Source: Pseudoduganella violaceinigra DSM 15887 (GTDB lineage Bacteria > Pseudomonadota > Gammaproteobacteria > Burkholderiales > Burkholderiaceae_D). Taken from it: a stretch of 64,000 nt of DNA. The position numbers and the translations under genes were made by a program. The stretch spans positions 431,390 to 495,389 of the forward strand of contig NZ_KE384358.1 of NCBI RefSeq assembly GCF_000425385.1, given 5' to 3'. Under the pieces are notes generated by a model. The model searched no databases, was not told the origin of the DNA, and worked only from the letters and a program-made list of their open reading frames with translations. Below are positions 42,822-51,780 of the stretch, one piece after another (position 1 is the first letter of the stretch; every line of letters starts with the position of its first letter).

Positions 42822-43244
42822 TTAGAACACTCCAAACAATTTCAGTGCGACCAGCGCGGTCACAACGACAGTGATCACCAGCACCGCGGTGGCGGACTTG
42901 CGCGCGGAATCCTTGTCCAGGCCCACGTGGGTGTCCATCACCAGGTGACGCACGCCGGCGCAGAAGTGCTGGGTGTAGCCCCAGCACAGGGCCAGCATGA
43001 CCAGCTTGGCGATCGGGTGGGAGGCGATGATCATGAAGTTGGCGAAGGTGTACTCGGAGCGCAGCGATTCCTGCAGCAGGTACAGCACGAACGGCAACAA
43101 CAGGAACATCAGTGCGCCGCTGATGCGGTGCAGGATGGAGACGATGCCAGCCAGTGGCAGTCGGTATTTCATCAGATCCGTAACGTGGATGTTACGGAAT
43201 TCTGGCCGTTCTTTTTTTGGGGTTTCCCGCACGGCTTCAGTCAT
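42822..43244 (-). CDS. sdhC: Succinate dehydrogenase cytochrome b556 subunit SdhC
   Basis: A 140-residue membrane anchor with three helices. The signature SILHRISGALMFLLLPF carries the SxxHRxSG quinone-site residues, and QHFCAGVRHLVMDTHVG holds the heme His. The ATG at 43244 lies 6 bases after GGGAGG; an earlier TTG overlaps the SD and is unlikely. It is the promoter-proximal gene of sdhCDAB-sdhE-gltA. Confidence 0.95.
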   Translation of the reverse strand: MTEAVRETPKKERPEFRNIHVTDLMKYRLPLAGIVSILHRISGALMFLLLPFVLYLLQESLRSEYTFANFMIIASHPIAKLVMLALCWGYTQHFCAGVRHLVMDTHVGLDKDSARKSATAVLVITVVVTALVALKLFGVF

Positions 43245-43328
43245 ATACAACCTCCCTATGCTTTATTACAAATGATTTGCCAAACTTGGCGAAACTGCGA
43301 TTTTCGCCGATTTTTGCTCTGACGACCA

Positions 43329-43346
43329 ATATGTATTCTTACATAT
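43329..43346. promoter_or_regulatory. Palindrome between the GntR gene and sdhC, candidate operator
   Basis: ATATGTA and TACATAT arms (7 bp each) around a TTCT spacer, 84 bases upstream of the sdhC start. The TATGT half-site recurs in the longer palindrome on the mdh side, so both may be bound by the adjacent GntR protein. Confidence 0.55.
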
Positions 43347-43371
43347 CACCAAAATATTATTGCGGTGCACC

Positions 43372-44148
43372 TTAACTGAGATCATTTTGATAATGATGTC
43401 GCTCGGTTAAGTACAATCCGCGGCGCAATTCGACCGGTTTATCGCCGTAGGTGAAGGACACGCGCTCCGCGCACAGCAGGGGCGCGCCTGCCGCCACGTT
43501 CAGCAAGTCGGCATCGTCCGCCCCGGCGCACACCGCGCGCAGCTTTTCCTCGGCGCGGATCATGCGCGTGCCGAACTCGGATTCGAACAGGCCGTACATC
43601 GGCCCCTTGTATTCGTTCAGGCGCTCGGCCGTCAGGCCTTTGAAGATCAGACCGGGCAGCCACAGTTCTTCCACGATGGTCGGCACATTGTCGAAGCTCT
43701 GGACGCGCTTGATATATACCACCGCATCGCCCGATTTCAGGTCGAGCAGGCGCGCCACCTCGGCCGGCGCGCGCAGGCGCTTGACTTCAATAAAGCGCGA
43801 TTCGGGATAATGCGGCACACCTTCGTCCGGCACCAGGCGCAGGAAGCGGAAGTGGGCGCGCGCCTCGTGGTGGGTGGACACGAAGGTGCCCTTACCCTGC
43901 TTGCGCAGTACCAGGTTTTCCGCCGCCAGTTCGTCGATCGCCTTGCGCACAGTGCCCTGGCTGACCTTGAAGCGGTTGGCCAATTCGACTTCGCTGGGGA
44001 TCATTTCGCCCGGCTTCCATTCGCCCGATTGCAGGCTCTGCGTGAGCAGGCCTTTGATCTGCTGGTACAGGGGGGAGAACGTGGGAGACGGTGCGCCGGC
44101 CACGCCTAAGGCGTCAGAAGTGGTCTGGTTGGGCGTGACGGGATTCAT
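43372..44148 (-). CDS. GntR/HutC-family regulator of the TCA cluster
   Basis: A 258-residue regulator. The GntR winged helix is at about residues 30-90 (MIPSEVELANRFKVSQGTVRKAIDELAAENLVLRKQGKGTFV, in parts), followed by a UTRA ligand-binding domain (HFRFLRLVPDEGVP, VVYIKRVQSFDNVPTIVEELWLPG, RVSFTYGDKPVELRRGLY, in parts). It is upstream of sdhC on the same strand and divergent from mdh, with palindromes on both sides. Its likely job is coordinated control of sdh and mdh by a TCA-related metabolite; the ligand is unknown. Confidence 0.88.
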   Translation of the reverse strand: MNPVTPNQTTSDALGVAGAPSPTFSPLYQQIKGLLTQSLQSGEWKPGEMIPSEVELANRFKVSQGTVRKAIDELAAENLVLRKQGKGTFVSTHHEARAHFRFLRLVPDEGVPHYPESRFIEVKRLRAPAEVARLLDLKSGDAVVYIKRVQSFDNVPTIVEELWLPGLIFKGLTAERLNEYKGPMYGLFESEFGTRMIRAEEKLRAVCAGADDADLLNVAAGAPLLCAERVSFTYGDKPVELRRGLYLTERHHYQNDLS

Positions 44149-44203
44149 AGCCCGCTATTGCACCACATCCATCCCTCTACGTCCAGAAAAATCCTATTAC
44201 TTA

Positions 44204-44223
44204 TATGTCTTATATAAGACATA
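44204..44223. promoter_or_regulatory. Perfect 20-bp palindrome in the GntR-mdh promoter gap
   Basis: TATGTCTTAT followed by ATAAGACATA is a perfect inverted repeat, centred 100 bases before mdh and 65 bases before the GntR start. The GT...AC spacing inside the arms suits HutC-type GntR operators, and the gap holds both divergent promoters. Confidence 0.65.
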
Positions 44224-44323
44224 AGATACGATTGACAGCCAGTAACTTGGAGCCTACACTCGCCCGAATTGTCGTATCATTACGAGCTTACACCGTTTTC
44301 ACGTCCACTTTTGGAGATTCACC

Positions 44324-45313
44324 ATGGCTAAAACCCCAATGCGTGTTGCCGTTACCGGCGCCGCCGGCCAGATCGGCTATTCCCTGCTGTTCCGTATCGC
44401 CAACGGCGACATGCTGGGCAAAGACCAGCCAGTCATCCTGCAACTGCTGGAAATCCCTGATGAGAAGGCCCAGAAAGCGCTGAAAGGCGTGATGATGGAG
44501 ATCGACGACTGCGCATTCCCGCTGGTCGCCGGCATGACCGCCCACGCCGACCCGATGACCGCCTTCAAGGACGCCGACGTGGCCCTGCTGGTCGGCGCCC
44601 GTCCACGCGGCCCAGGCATGGAGCGTAAAGACCTGCTGGAAGCCAACGCCCAGATCTTCACCGTGCAAGGCAAGGCGCTGGACGCCGTCGCTTCGCGCAA
44701 TGTGAAAGTCCTGGTGGTGGGCAACCCAGCCAACACCAACGCCTACATCGCCATGAAGTCCGCCCCATCGCTGCCAGCGAAGAACTTCACCGCCATGCTG
44801 CGCCTGGACCACAACCGCGCCCTGTCCCAGATCGCCACCAAGACCGGCAAGCCAGTCAAGGACATCGAAAAGATGTGCGTATGGGGCAACCACTCCCCGA
44901 CCATGTACGCCGACTACCGCTTCGCCACCATCGGCGGCGCATCGGTCAAAGACATGATCAACGACCACGATTGGAACGCCAACACCTTCCTGCCGACCGT
45001 GGGCAAGCGCGGCGCAGCCATCATCGAAGCGCGCGGCCTGTCTTCCGCAGCGTCGGCAGCGTCGGCAGCGATCGACCACGTGCGTGACTGGGTGCTGGGC
45101 ACCAACGGCAAGTGGACCACCATGGGCATCCCATCCGACGGTTCCTACGGCATCCCTGAAGGCACCATGTTCGGCTTCCCGGTGACCTGCGAAAACGGCG
45201 AATACAAGATTGTGCAAGGCCTGGCAATCGACGAATTCTCGCAAGAGAAAATCAACATCACGCTGAAAGAACTGACCGAAGAGCGTGAAGGCGTCAAGCA
45301 CCTGCTGCCGTAA
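44324..45313 (+). CDS. mdh: Malate dehydrogenase
   Basis: A 329-residue NAD-dependent malate dehydrogenase of the LDH-like/cytosolic type found in Burkholderiales. The Rossmann start is VAVTGAAGQIGYSLLFRIANG; LLVGARPRGPGMERKDLLEAN (in parts) carries the substrate-binding Arg; RLDHNRALSQIA and VWGNHSPTMYAD hold the catalytic Asp and His. GGAG lies just upstream. First gene of the mdh-side transcription unit. Confidence 0.97.
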   Translation: MAKTPMRVAVTGAAGQIGYSLLFRIANGDMLGKDQPVILQLLEIPDEKAQKALKGVMMEIDDCAFPLVAGMTAHADPMTAFKDADVALLVGARPRGPGMERKDLLEANAQIFTVQGKALDAVASRNVKVLVVGNPANTNAYIAMKSAPSLPAKNFTAMLRLDHNRALSQIATKTGKPVKDIEKMCVWGNHSPTMYADYRFATIGGASVKDMINDHDWNANTFLPTVGKRGAAIIEARGLSSAASAASAAIDHVRDWVLGTNGKWTTMGIPSDGSYGIPEGTMFGFPVTCENGEYKIVQGLAIDEFSQEKINITLKELTEEREGVKHLLP

Positions 45314-45362
45314 TATCGTCTGAATACAGTGGAACCGGTTAAACCACCGATCCGCCGTACCC

Positions 45363-45395
45363 GCCGCGCTGCCGATGGCAGCGCGGCTGTTGTTT
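45363..45395 (+). terminator. Hairpin after mdh, possible attenuator
   Basis: GCCGCGCTGCC, loop GAT, GGCAGCGCGGC, followed by TGTTGTTT: an 11-bp perfect stem with an imperfect T-rich tail. It lies 50 bases after mdh and 15 before the CitE-like ATG, so it may only lower read-through. Confidence 0.55.
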
Positions 45396-45409
45396 CATCA
45401 TCCGTACCA

Positions 45410-46411
45410 ATGCATCCATCCGAGGTTTTATTCCAGGGCACACGCCAGCCGCTGCTGCTCCCTTCCTGCGACCACTACGCGGGCAGTGAAAAGCTGATGC
45501 GCAAATCCATGGCCCTGCAACAAGAGCTTGGCCCTTTGTTCGACATCACCTTCGATTGCGAGGACGGCGCCGCCGCCGGCAACGAAGAATCGCACGCCAA
45601 GCTGGTCGCCCTGCTGCTGCTGGACGAAGCCAACCAGTTCAACCGCATCGGCGCCCGCGTGCACGATGTGAACAGCCCGTTCTTCGAGCGCGACGTCGAG
45701 ATCATCTGCACCGAAGCGGGCCACAAGCTGGCCTACCTGGTGCTGCCCAAGCCGGAAAGCGTGCAGGAAGTCGAGCGCGCCATCGACCTGGTCAACCAAT
45801 TTGCCGCCAAGTCCGGCCGCAGCACGCCTGTTCCAGTTCACGTCTTGATCGAGACCCACGGCGCGCTGCGCGATGTGCACGATATCGCCGCCCTGCCCCA
45901 GGTCGAATGCCTGTCCTTCGGCATCATGGACTTCGTCTCGGCCCACTACGGCGCCGTGCCGGGCAGCGCCATGCGCACGCCGGGCCAGTTCACCCACCCG
46001 CTGGTGGTGCGCGCCAAGCTGGAAATCGCCGCCGCCTGCCACGCGCACGGCAAGGTGCCGTCGCATAACGTGACGACGGAAATCAAGGACTCCGCCGTGG
46101 TGGCCACCGACGCCCAGCGCGCCGCCGCGGAATTTGGCTTCACCCGCATGTGGAGCATCCACCCGAGCCAGATAAAACCTGTCATAAAAGCATTTACGCC
46201 GCGTGTTTCCGAGGTAAACGAGGCCGCCACCATCCTGCATGAGGCAGAGAAGGTACAGTGGGGTCCGATTAGCCAGCATGGACGCTTGCATGACCGCGCG
46301 AGCTATCGCTATTATTGGACGGTTCTGCAGCGAGCCAAGCTCGCAGGCCTGCCGCTGCCGGACTCCGTTGCCGCCCTGATCGGGGCAGCCGAATCAAAAG
46401 GAGCCCATTAA
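45410..46411 (+). CDS. HpcH/HpaI aldolase / citrate-lyase-beta-like protein
   Basis: A 333-residue TIM-barrel lyase of the CitE/malyl-CoA-lyase superfamily. DITFDCEDGAAAGNEESHAK (in parts) holds the metal-binding acids; RVHDVNSPFFERDV carries the substrate Arg; VLIETHGALRDVHDIAALP contains the metal-binding Glu. Family members cleave or form malyl- or citramalyl-CoA. The substrate is not evident from sequence. The start at 45410 skips a non-conserved upstream extension. mdh-CitE-acnA order is common in this family. Confidence 0.88.
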   Translation: MHPSEVLFQGTRQPLLLPSCDHYAGSEKLMRKSMALQQELGPLFDITFDCEDGAAAGNEESHAKLVALLLLDEANQFNRIGARVHDVNSPFFERDVEIICTEAGHKLAYLVLPKPESVQEVERAIDLVNQFAAKSGRSTPVPVHVLIETHGALRDVHDIAALPQVECLSFGIMDFVSAHYGAVPGSAMRTPGQFTHPLVVRAKLEIAAACHAHGKVPSHNVTTEIKDSAVVATDAQRAAAEFGFTRMWSIHPSQIKPVIKAFTPRVSEVNEAATILHEAEKVQWGPISQHGRLHDRASYRYYWTVLQRAKLAGLPLPDSVAALIGAAESKGAH

Positions 46412-46813
46412 ATGTCGTTTATGAAACTGTTTACCGCCTGCGTCATGGCCCTCGCCATTGCCGCCCCATCCGCCCACGCCGCCCCCAAGAAAGCCGCCAA
46501 ACCCGCCGCCACCCAAGGCGAGCCGGAATCGAGCGTGGCCGGGCAAAAGGCCACCAGCTATGCCTGCGAGATGGGCAACAAGATCACCATTTACAGCAAC
46601 GCGGACGACGAGAATAGCGTCGTCATGCGCTGGAAGAACCGCCTGACCCGCCTGACCCGCGAAGCCACCACCACCGGTGCGCAGCGCTTCGAAAACAAGC
46701 TGGCAGGCCTGATCTGGATCGGCATCCCTGCCAAGGGCATGCTGCTGGATTCCAAGGTGAACCGCCAACTGGCAAACGAATGCAAATCATCTGATCAAGC
46801 GCTCGGACTTTAA
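46412..46813 (+). CDS. Exported MliC-like protein
   Basis: A 133-residue exported protein. The signal peptide ends near AHA (residue 22), followed by a Lys/Ala-rich stretch. The mature part YACEMGNKITIYSNADDEN...GAQRFENKLAGLIWIGIPAKGMLL...NECKS (in parts) resembles the MliC/PliC fold, which inhibits c-type lysozymes and uses a Cys pair here at C51 and near C127. Its placement between the CitE-like gene and acnA is unrelated to the TCA cycle, so a different role is possible. It starts directly at the citE stop with AAAGGAG upstream. Confidence 0.65.
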   Translation: MSFMKLFTACVMALAIAAPSAHAAPKKAAKPAATQGEPESSVAGQKATSYACEMGNKITIYSNADDENSVVMRWKNRLTRLTREATTTGAQRFENKLAGLIWIGIPAKGMLLDSKVNRQLANECKSSDQALGL

Positions 46814-46828
46814 ATACAAGGAGAGGAC

Positions 46829-49534
46829 ATGTCCCGCAACACACTGAATACGCTTAAGGATTTCCCGATCGGGGGCAAGAAGGGTAAGTTCTACTCCCTG
46901 CCTGCCCTGGAAAAGGAACTGGGCGCCAAGATTTCCCGCCTGCCGGTATCGATTCGCGTCGTACTGGAATCCGTTCTGCGTAACTGCGACGGTAAAAAAG
47001 TGACCGAAGAGCACGTCAAGCAGTTGGCTAACTGGGGCGCCACCGCTGCCCGCACCGACGAAATCCCATTCGTCGTAGCCCGCGTTGTGCTGCAGGACTT
47101 CACCGGCGTTCCGCTGCTGGCCGATCTGGCCGCCATGCGCAACGTCGCCTCCAAAATGGGCGTCAACCCGAAGAAGATCGAGCCGCTGGTCCCGGTTGAC
47201 CTGGTGGTCGACCACTCGGTCACCATCGACCACTTCCGCGAGCCGAAGGCCCTGGACCTGAACATGAAGCTGGAATTCTCGCGCAACAACGAGCGCTACC
47301 AGTTCATGAAGTGGGGCATGCAAGCCTTCGACACCTTCGGCGTGGTTCCTCCAGGCTTCGGTATCGTTCACCAGGTGAACCTGGAATACCTGGCGCGCGG
47401 CGTGCACAATGCCGCCGGCGTGTACTACCCTGACTCGCTGGTGGGCACCGACTCCCACACCACCATGATCAACGGTATCGGCGTGGTGGGCTGGGGCGTG
47501 GGCGGCATCGAGGCGGAAGCCGGCATGCTGGGCCAGCCGGTGTACTTCCTGACCCCGGACGTGATCGGCGTCAACCTGACCGGCGTGCTGCGCGAAGGCT
47601 GCACCGCGACCGACCTGGTGCTGACCATCACCGAAATGCTGCGTAAAGAGAAAGTCGTGGGCAAGTTCGTCGAGTTCTTCGGCGAAGGCACCGAGTCCCT
47701 GTCCGTGACCGACCGCGCAACCATCGCCAACATGGCGCCTGAATACGGCGCGACCATGGGCTTCTTCCCGGTTGACGACGCCACCATCGAATACTTCGAA
47801 GGCACCGGCCGCACCAAGGAAGAAATCGCCGCATTCCAGTCCTACTTCAAGGCGCAGGGCATGTACGGCGTGCCGAAGCAAGGCGAAATCGACTTCACCC
47901 GCGAACTGCACCTGGACCTGTCCACCGTTGCACCGTCGCTGGCCGGTCCTAAGCGTCCGCAAGACCGTATCGAAATCGGCAACGTCAAGGCCACCTTCAC
48001 CGACCTGTTCTCGAAGCCAACCACCGAGAATGGCTTCAACAAGAAGGCCGACGAACTGACCAAGACCTACACCACCAGCAATGGCGTGAACGTGAAGAAC
48101 GGCGACGTTCTGATCGCGGCAATCACCTCCTGCACCAACACCTCGAACCCGAGCGTGCTGCTGGCAGCGGGCCTGCTGGCCAAGAAAGCTGTGGAAGCCG
48201 GCCTGACCGTCGCTCCGCACATCAAGTCGTCCCTGGCGCCTGGCTCGCGCGTAGTGACCGAGTACCTGACCGCCGCCGGCCTGCTGCCCTACCTGGAAAA
48301 ACTGGGCTTCGGCGTGACCGCTTACGGCTGCACCACCTGCATCGGTAACGCCGGCGACCTGACCCCGGAACTGAACGCCACCATCACCGGCAACGACATC
48401 GTTGCTGCGGCCGTGCTGTCCGGTAACCGTAACTTTGAAGCGCGTATTCACCCGAACATCCGCTCCAACTTCCTGGCATCGCCACCGCTGGTCGTCGCTT
48501 ACGCGATCGCCGGCAACGTGACCCGCGACCTGATGACCGAACCGGTCGGCCAGGGCAAGGACGGCAAGGACGTGTACCTGGGCGACATCTGGCCGACCTC
48601 GAAAGAGATCAACGCCCTGATGAAGTTCGCGATGAACTCCAAGGTCTTCAAGTCCAACTACGCCGACGTCAAGGGCAACCCAGGCAAGCTGTGGGAAGCC
48701 GTGTCCTCGACCGAAGGCCAAGTGTACAACTGGCCTGATTCGACCTACATCGCAGAACCACCGTTCTTCGATGGCTTCGAGATGACGCCTAAGGCAGCGG
48801 AAGCCGGCATCAAGGGCGCGCGCGCGCTGGGCGTGTTTGGTGACTCCATCACCACCGACCACATCTCGCCAGCAGGCTCGATCAAGGAAGACGGCCCGGC
48901 AGGTAAATGGCTGAAGGAAAACGGCGTGCTGAAGGCCGACTTCAACTCCTACGGCTCGCGCCGCGGCAACCACGAGATCATGATGCGCGGCACCTTCGCC
49001 AACGTGCGTATCAAGAACAAGATGATCCCCGCCAAGGCCGACGGTTCCGCAGTGGAAGGCGGCATCACCATTCACCAGCCATCGGGCGAACAGCTGTCGA
49101 TCTACGACGCAGCGATGAAATACATTGCTGAAGAGACCCCGACCATGATCTTCGGCGGCGAAGAATACGGCACCGGCTCCTCCCGCGACTGGGCAGCCAA
49201 GGGCACCCAGCTGCTGGGCGTGAAGGCGGTGATCTGCCGTTCCTTCGAGCGTATCCACCGTTCCAACCTGGTGGGCATGGGCGTGCTGCCGCTGCAGTTC
49301 ATCGGCAACGATTCCGTGGAATCGCTGGGCATCACCGGCACCGAAGTGTACGACCTGAAGGGCCTGGAAGGCGAAATCAAGCCTCAACAGCAAGCCACCC
49401 TGGTGATCCACCGCGCGGACGGCTCCAAGAAGGAAGTGCAAGTCCTGCTGCGTATCGACACCCCGATCGAAGTGGATTACTACAAGCACGGCGGCATCCT
49501 GCCATTCGTGCTGCGCCAGCTGCTGGCCGCTTAA
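46829..49534 (+). CDS. acnA: Aconitate hydratase A
   Basis: A 901-residue aconitase. The [4Fe-4S] ligands are AAITSCTNTSNPSVLLAAG (Cys at SCT) and YGCTTCIGNAGDL (two Cys). The swivel domain follows the linker, with GEEYGTGSSRDWAAKGTQLLG. It interconverts citrate and isocitrate. The SD AAGGAGAG precedes the start. The fold and length are those of the IRP-like AcnA rather than AcnB. Confidence 0.98.
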   Translation: MSRNTLNTLKDFPIGGKKGKFYSLPALEKELGAKISRLPVSIRVVLESVLRNCDGKKVTEEHVKQLANWGATAARTDEIPFVVARVVLQDFTGVPLLADLAAMRNVASKMGVNPKKIEPLVPVDLVVDHSVTIDHFREPKALDLNMKLEFSRNNERYQFMKWGMQAFDTFGVVPPGFGIVHQVNLEYLARGVHNAAGVYYPDSLVGTDSHTTMINGIGVVGWGVGGIEAEAGMLGQPVYFLTPDVIGVNLTGVLREGCTATDLVLTITEMLRKEKVVGKFVEFFGEGTESLSVTDRATIANMAPEYGATMGFFPVDDATIEYFEGTGRTKEEIAAFQSYFKAQGMYGVPKQGEIDFTRELHLDLSTVAPSLAGPKRPQDRIEIGNVKATFTDLFSKPTTENGFNKKADELTKTYTTSNGVNVKNGDVLIAAITSCTNTSNPSVLLAAGLLAKKAVEAGLTVAPHIKSSLAPGSRVVTEYLTAAGLLPYLEKLGFGVTAYGCTTCIGNAGDLTPELNATITGNDIVAAAVLSGNRNFEARIHPNIRSNFLASPPLVVAYAIAGNVTRDLMTEPVGQGKDGKDVYLGDIWPTSKEINALMKFAMNSKVFKSNYADVKGNPGKLWEAVSSTEGQVYNWPDSTYIAEPPFFDGFEMTPKAAEAGIKGARALGVFGDSITTDHISPAGSIKEDGPAGKWLKENGVLKADFNSYGSRRGNHEIMMRGTFANVRIKNKMIPAKADGSAVEGGITIHQPSGEQLSIYDAAMKYIAEETPTMIFGGEEYGTGSSRDWAAKGTQLLGVKAVICRSFERIHRSNLVGMGVLPLQFIGNDSVESLGITGTEVYDLKGLEGEIKPQQQATLVIHRADGSKKEVQVLLRIDTPIEVDYYKHGGILPFVLRQLLAA

Positions 49535-49539
49535 GACCG

Positions 49540-49650
49540 GTGGTGCGGTGTCTGGCCCGCCGGGCCCGGCACTTCTGCCGTTCTACCGCCAACAAAACGC
49601 CGGGCCTGTGCCCGGCGTTTTTACATTTCTGGTGTCTGGTTTACCGGTTT
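49540..49650. repeat. Palindromic intergenic repeat (copy 3, degenerate)
   Basis: ACCGGTGGTGCGGTGTCTGG near 49540 and GGTGTCTGGTTTACCGGTTT near 49631 are opposed or related blocks of the AACCGG/GTGTC family. The acnA terminator sits between them. The arms are less perfect than in copy 1. Confidence 0.55.
49594..49622 (+). terminator. Rho-independent terminator after acnA
   Basis: ACGCCGGGC, loop CTGT, GCCCGGCGT with a leading A-run and trailing TTTTT, about 60 bases after the acnA stop. Confidence 0.88.
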
Positions 49651-49721
49651 AAAACGCCGAATCTTGCCGAATCCACTACAATAGACGTAACGAATACATT
49701 TTCATACAAAGACAAAGCGCT

Positions 49722-50990
49722 ATGCGTCGCCCATCCAAAGATTCAACCCACAAATTATCCGCCGACAGCCAGCGCCTTATCTCCCTCGCTCAAGCCCTGG
49801 GCCAGGCCGCCAGCCGCATTGAAGAGCGTAACTGGGAACGGGTGCTGGATGCACAGCTGCACAAACTGCTGCGCACCGGGCACCAGGACACCGTCGATTC
49901 GGCCCTGAATTCCCTGTTCAGCCTGGATTTGCCTGCCTACGACATCCTGATGGACAGCGTGGAGGCGGTCAGCGAATCCGACACCATCGTGCTGGAGGTC
50001 GATGGCGAGTCGCGCGAGTACGATATCCTGCTGGTGGCCGCTCCGGTACTGGCCTGGACCCGTTTCTCGATCGGCTCCGGCCCGATTCCGTCCGATATCC
50101 TGAACACCCTGTCGGCGCACTTCTCCGCCCACCTGCTGGCCGACGGCACGCATATGGCCATGTCGTCGACCCTGTACTCGATCGACCAGCTACCGCGCAC
50201 CCACGCCGAGGCGTATTCGAAGGTGCACAAGCTGGCGCAGGCCGCACTGAAAGGCCAGGCGCTCAAGTCCGACGCCAAGGTGGCCGAAACCGCGCCCTTC
50301 CTGGCCGATACCCGCTACCTGATGGTGGCCGTGGTGGCGCCGCACAACAGCGCGATGTTCCGCTGGCAGATGCCGGCCCATCACGCCGCGCAGGCGGAAG
50401 AACGGCGCAACGCGCTGACCGCATGGACCACACAGGCCACGCCGACCGTGGCGCGCCTGCTGCCGGGCTGCGGCATCGAGCTGCTGCTGCCGGAAGCCTA
50501 TTACACCGGCTGCCGCGAGGCCGACAAGCTGATCCGCCCGGTCTCGATCCGCGCCGCCGTGCACTACCTGACGCATTCGCTGGCCTGCGAGCCGTCCGAC
50601 CTGCGCGCGGTGATCGCCGGCTTCGGCGACGAATCCGCGCCGGATGGCCAGGTGGACGAATACCGCGTCGCCTTCACCCGCCGCTCCGACAGCGATGTGA
50701 TGTACGGTGTGGTCTGGCCGCTGTATGGCCAGGAAGATGAGGAAGGCACACCGGCCGAGGGCTTGTCGGGCACGACGCTGGCCGAGCTGCTCAAGCCACG
50801 GACGCCAGTGGAGGAAATCGTCGAGCACCTGAACGCTGCCGGGGTTTCCCAGGTGAAAAAACTCGGTGAGAAATATGTCGCCGAATACTGCGACGATTGC
50901 GGCGCCCCGCTCTTCGCCGATCCGTCAGGCGAACTGGTCCACGCAGAAATGCCGGAAGACTCCGCCACCGGCACCGAGCATTTCCACTAA
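49722..50990 (+). CDS. DUF2863 family protein
   Basis: A 422-residue cytoplasmic protein of the DUF2863 family, largely restricted to Burkholderiales. Landmarks are RNWERVLDAQLHKLLR, LLVAAPVLAWTRFSIGSG, LPGCGIELLLPEAYYTGCREAD and a C-terminal YCDDCGAPLFADP pair that could bind zinc (CxxC). Function is unknown. It has its own region between two terminators, so it is probably monocistronic. Confidence 0.88.
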   Translation: MRRPSKDSTHKLSADSQRLISLAQALGQAASRIEERNWERVLDAQLHKLLRTGHQDTVDSALNSLFSLDLPAYDILMDSVEAVSESDTIVLEVDGESREYDILLVAAPVLAWTRFSIGSGPIPSDILNTLSAHFSAHLLADGTHMAMSSTLYSIDQLPRTHAEAYSKVHKLAQAALKGQALKSDAKVAETAPFLADTRYLMVAVVAPHNSAMFRWQMPAHHAAQAEERRNALTAWTTQATPTVARLLPGCGIELLLPEAYYTGCREADKLIRPVSIRAAVHYLTHSLACEPSDLRAVIAGFGDESAPDGQVDEYRVAFTRRSDSDVMYGVVWPLYGQEDEEGTPAEGLSGTTLAELLKPRTPVEEIVEHLNAAGVSQVKKLGEKYVAEYCDDCGAPLFADPSGELVHAEMPEDSATGTEHFH

Positions 50991-50992
50991 AC

Positions 50993-51023
50993 AAAAAAGC
51001 CCGCAGTCAACGCGGGCTTTTTT
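50993..51023. terminator. Bidirectional terminator after DUF2863
   Basis: AAAAAAGCCCGC, loop AGTCAAC, GCGGGCTTTTTT. It lies 3 bases past the DUF2863 stop and overlaps the end of the convergent small gene at 51007. Confidence 0.9.
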
Positions 51024-51273
51024 CTTGCTGCTGAGCGGGTTGTGGCGCCATGCATGGCTGACAGGGGGCCGCCTGCGCGACGGGCGCCGCCGCTGGCGTT
51101 CGGGTCAGTGCGACAATTAAGCCGGAATAGCCGATAAACAAACCGATCACCGTCGCCAGCATCCAGCGCGCTATGTCTGCGCGCATTGCTTCCACGTCGG
51201 CCTTTGTGGCCAACGTTGGCAAAGTCGCCTCAACCAGCGCCTTGAACTCGAGAAATTCGTTTTCGATGCCCAT
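51007..51273 (-). CDS. Small coiled-coil/transmembrane protein
   Basis: An 88-residue protein: a short helical N terminus (FLEFKALVEATLPTLATKADVEAMRADIA, in parts), one membrane helix (MLATVIGLFIGYSGLIVAL) and a Pro/Ala tail with two Cys. The helix-TM-tail plan recalls DUF1640/CCDC90-type proteins and, loosely, the larger gene at 57192-57812. It starts 25 bases after the CYTH gene ends. Function unknown. Confidence 0.6.
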   Translation of the reverse strand: MGIENEFLEFKALVEATLPTLATKADVEAMRADIARWMLATVIGLFIGYSGLIVALTRTPAAAPVAQAAPCQPCMAPQPAQQQEKSPR

Positions 51274-51298
51274 GTCCCCAGCATACGCTGGGCGCATC

Positions 51299-51766
51299 TC
51301 ACTTCCAAGTGGAATACGGCTGCTTGATCAGGTTGGAATTGAGGTAGCGCAAATCGTGGGTGACCTCCTCGCCAGCCCAGTCCGGCTTGTCGAACTGGGC
51401 GTCCTCCGCCGGTAATTCGATCTCGGCGACGACGAGACCGGCGTTCTCACCCAGGAACTCGTCCACTTCCCACACGAAACCAGCGTAAGGGATACGGCGG
51501 CGGTACTTCTCGATCAGCGGCCGCTCGCATAAACGGTCCAGCAATTCAGCGGCGTCGGCGACGGGGATGGGATACTCCCACTCCCCTCGCGCCGCGCCCA
51601 CATTCTTGCTCTTGATGGTCAAGACCGCGTGCTCGCCTTCAATCCGCACGCGTACGGTGCGTTCCGCCTGCGAGGACAGGTAACCCTGGCGCAGCAGGAC
51701 CGGTTCGCCTTGCGCGCGCCAGCCATCGCCGGTTACCAGAAATTTCCGTTCAATCTCGATGCCCAT
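51299..51766 (-). CDS. CYTH-domain protein (inorganic triphosphatase / adenylate-cyclase-type fold)
   Basis: A 155-residue CYTH-domain protein. The ExExK signature is EIERKF at the start, followed by VRVRIEGEHAVLTIKS and FVWEVDEFLGENAGLVVAEIEL (in parts). These line the tunnel that binds triphosphates and metals. Members hydrolyse tripolyphosphate or thiamine triphosphate, or act as class IV cyclases; this short form is the usual bacterial triphosphatase size. Confidence 0.9.
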   Translation of the reverse strand: MGIEIERKFLVTGDGWRAQGEPVLLRQGYLSSQAERTVRVRIEGEHAVLTIKSKNVGAARGEWEYPIPVADAAELLDRLCERPLIEKYRRRIPYAGFVWEVDEFLGENAGLVVAEIELPAEDAQFDKPDWAGEEVTHDLRYLNSNLIKQPYSTWK

Positions 51767-51780
51767 ACTGAAAATTTCAC

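Noticed and set aside
40638..43322. An 894-residue plus-strand frame over the sdh genes
   Set aside because: Antisense shadow of sdhA-sdhC; no credible start or domain.
46787..49489. A 900-residue minus-strand frame over acnA
   Set aside because: Antisense shadow of acnA.
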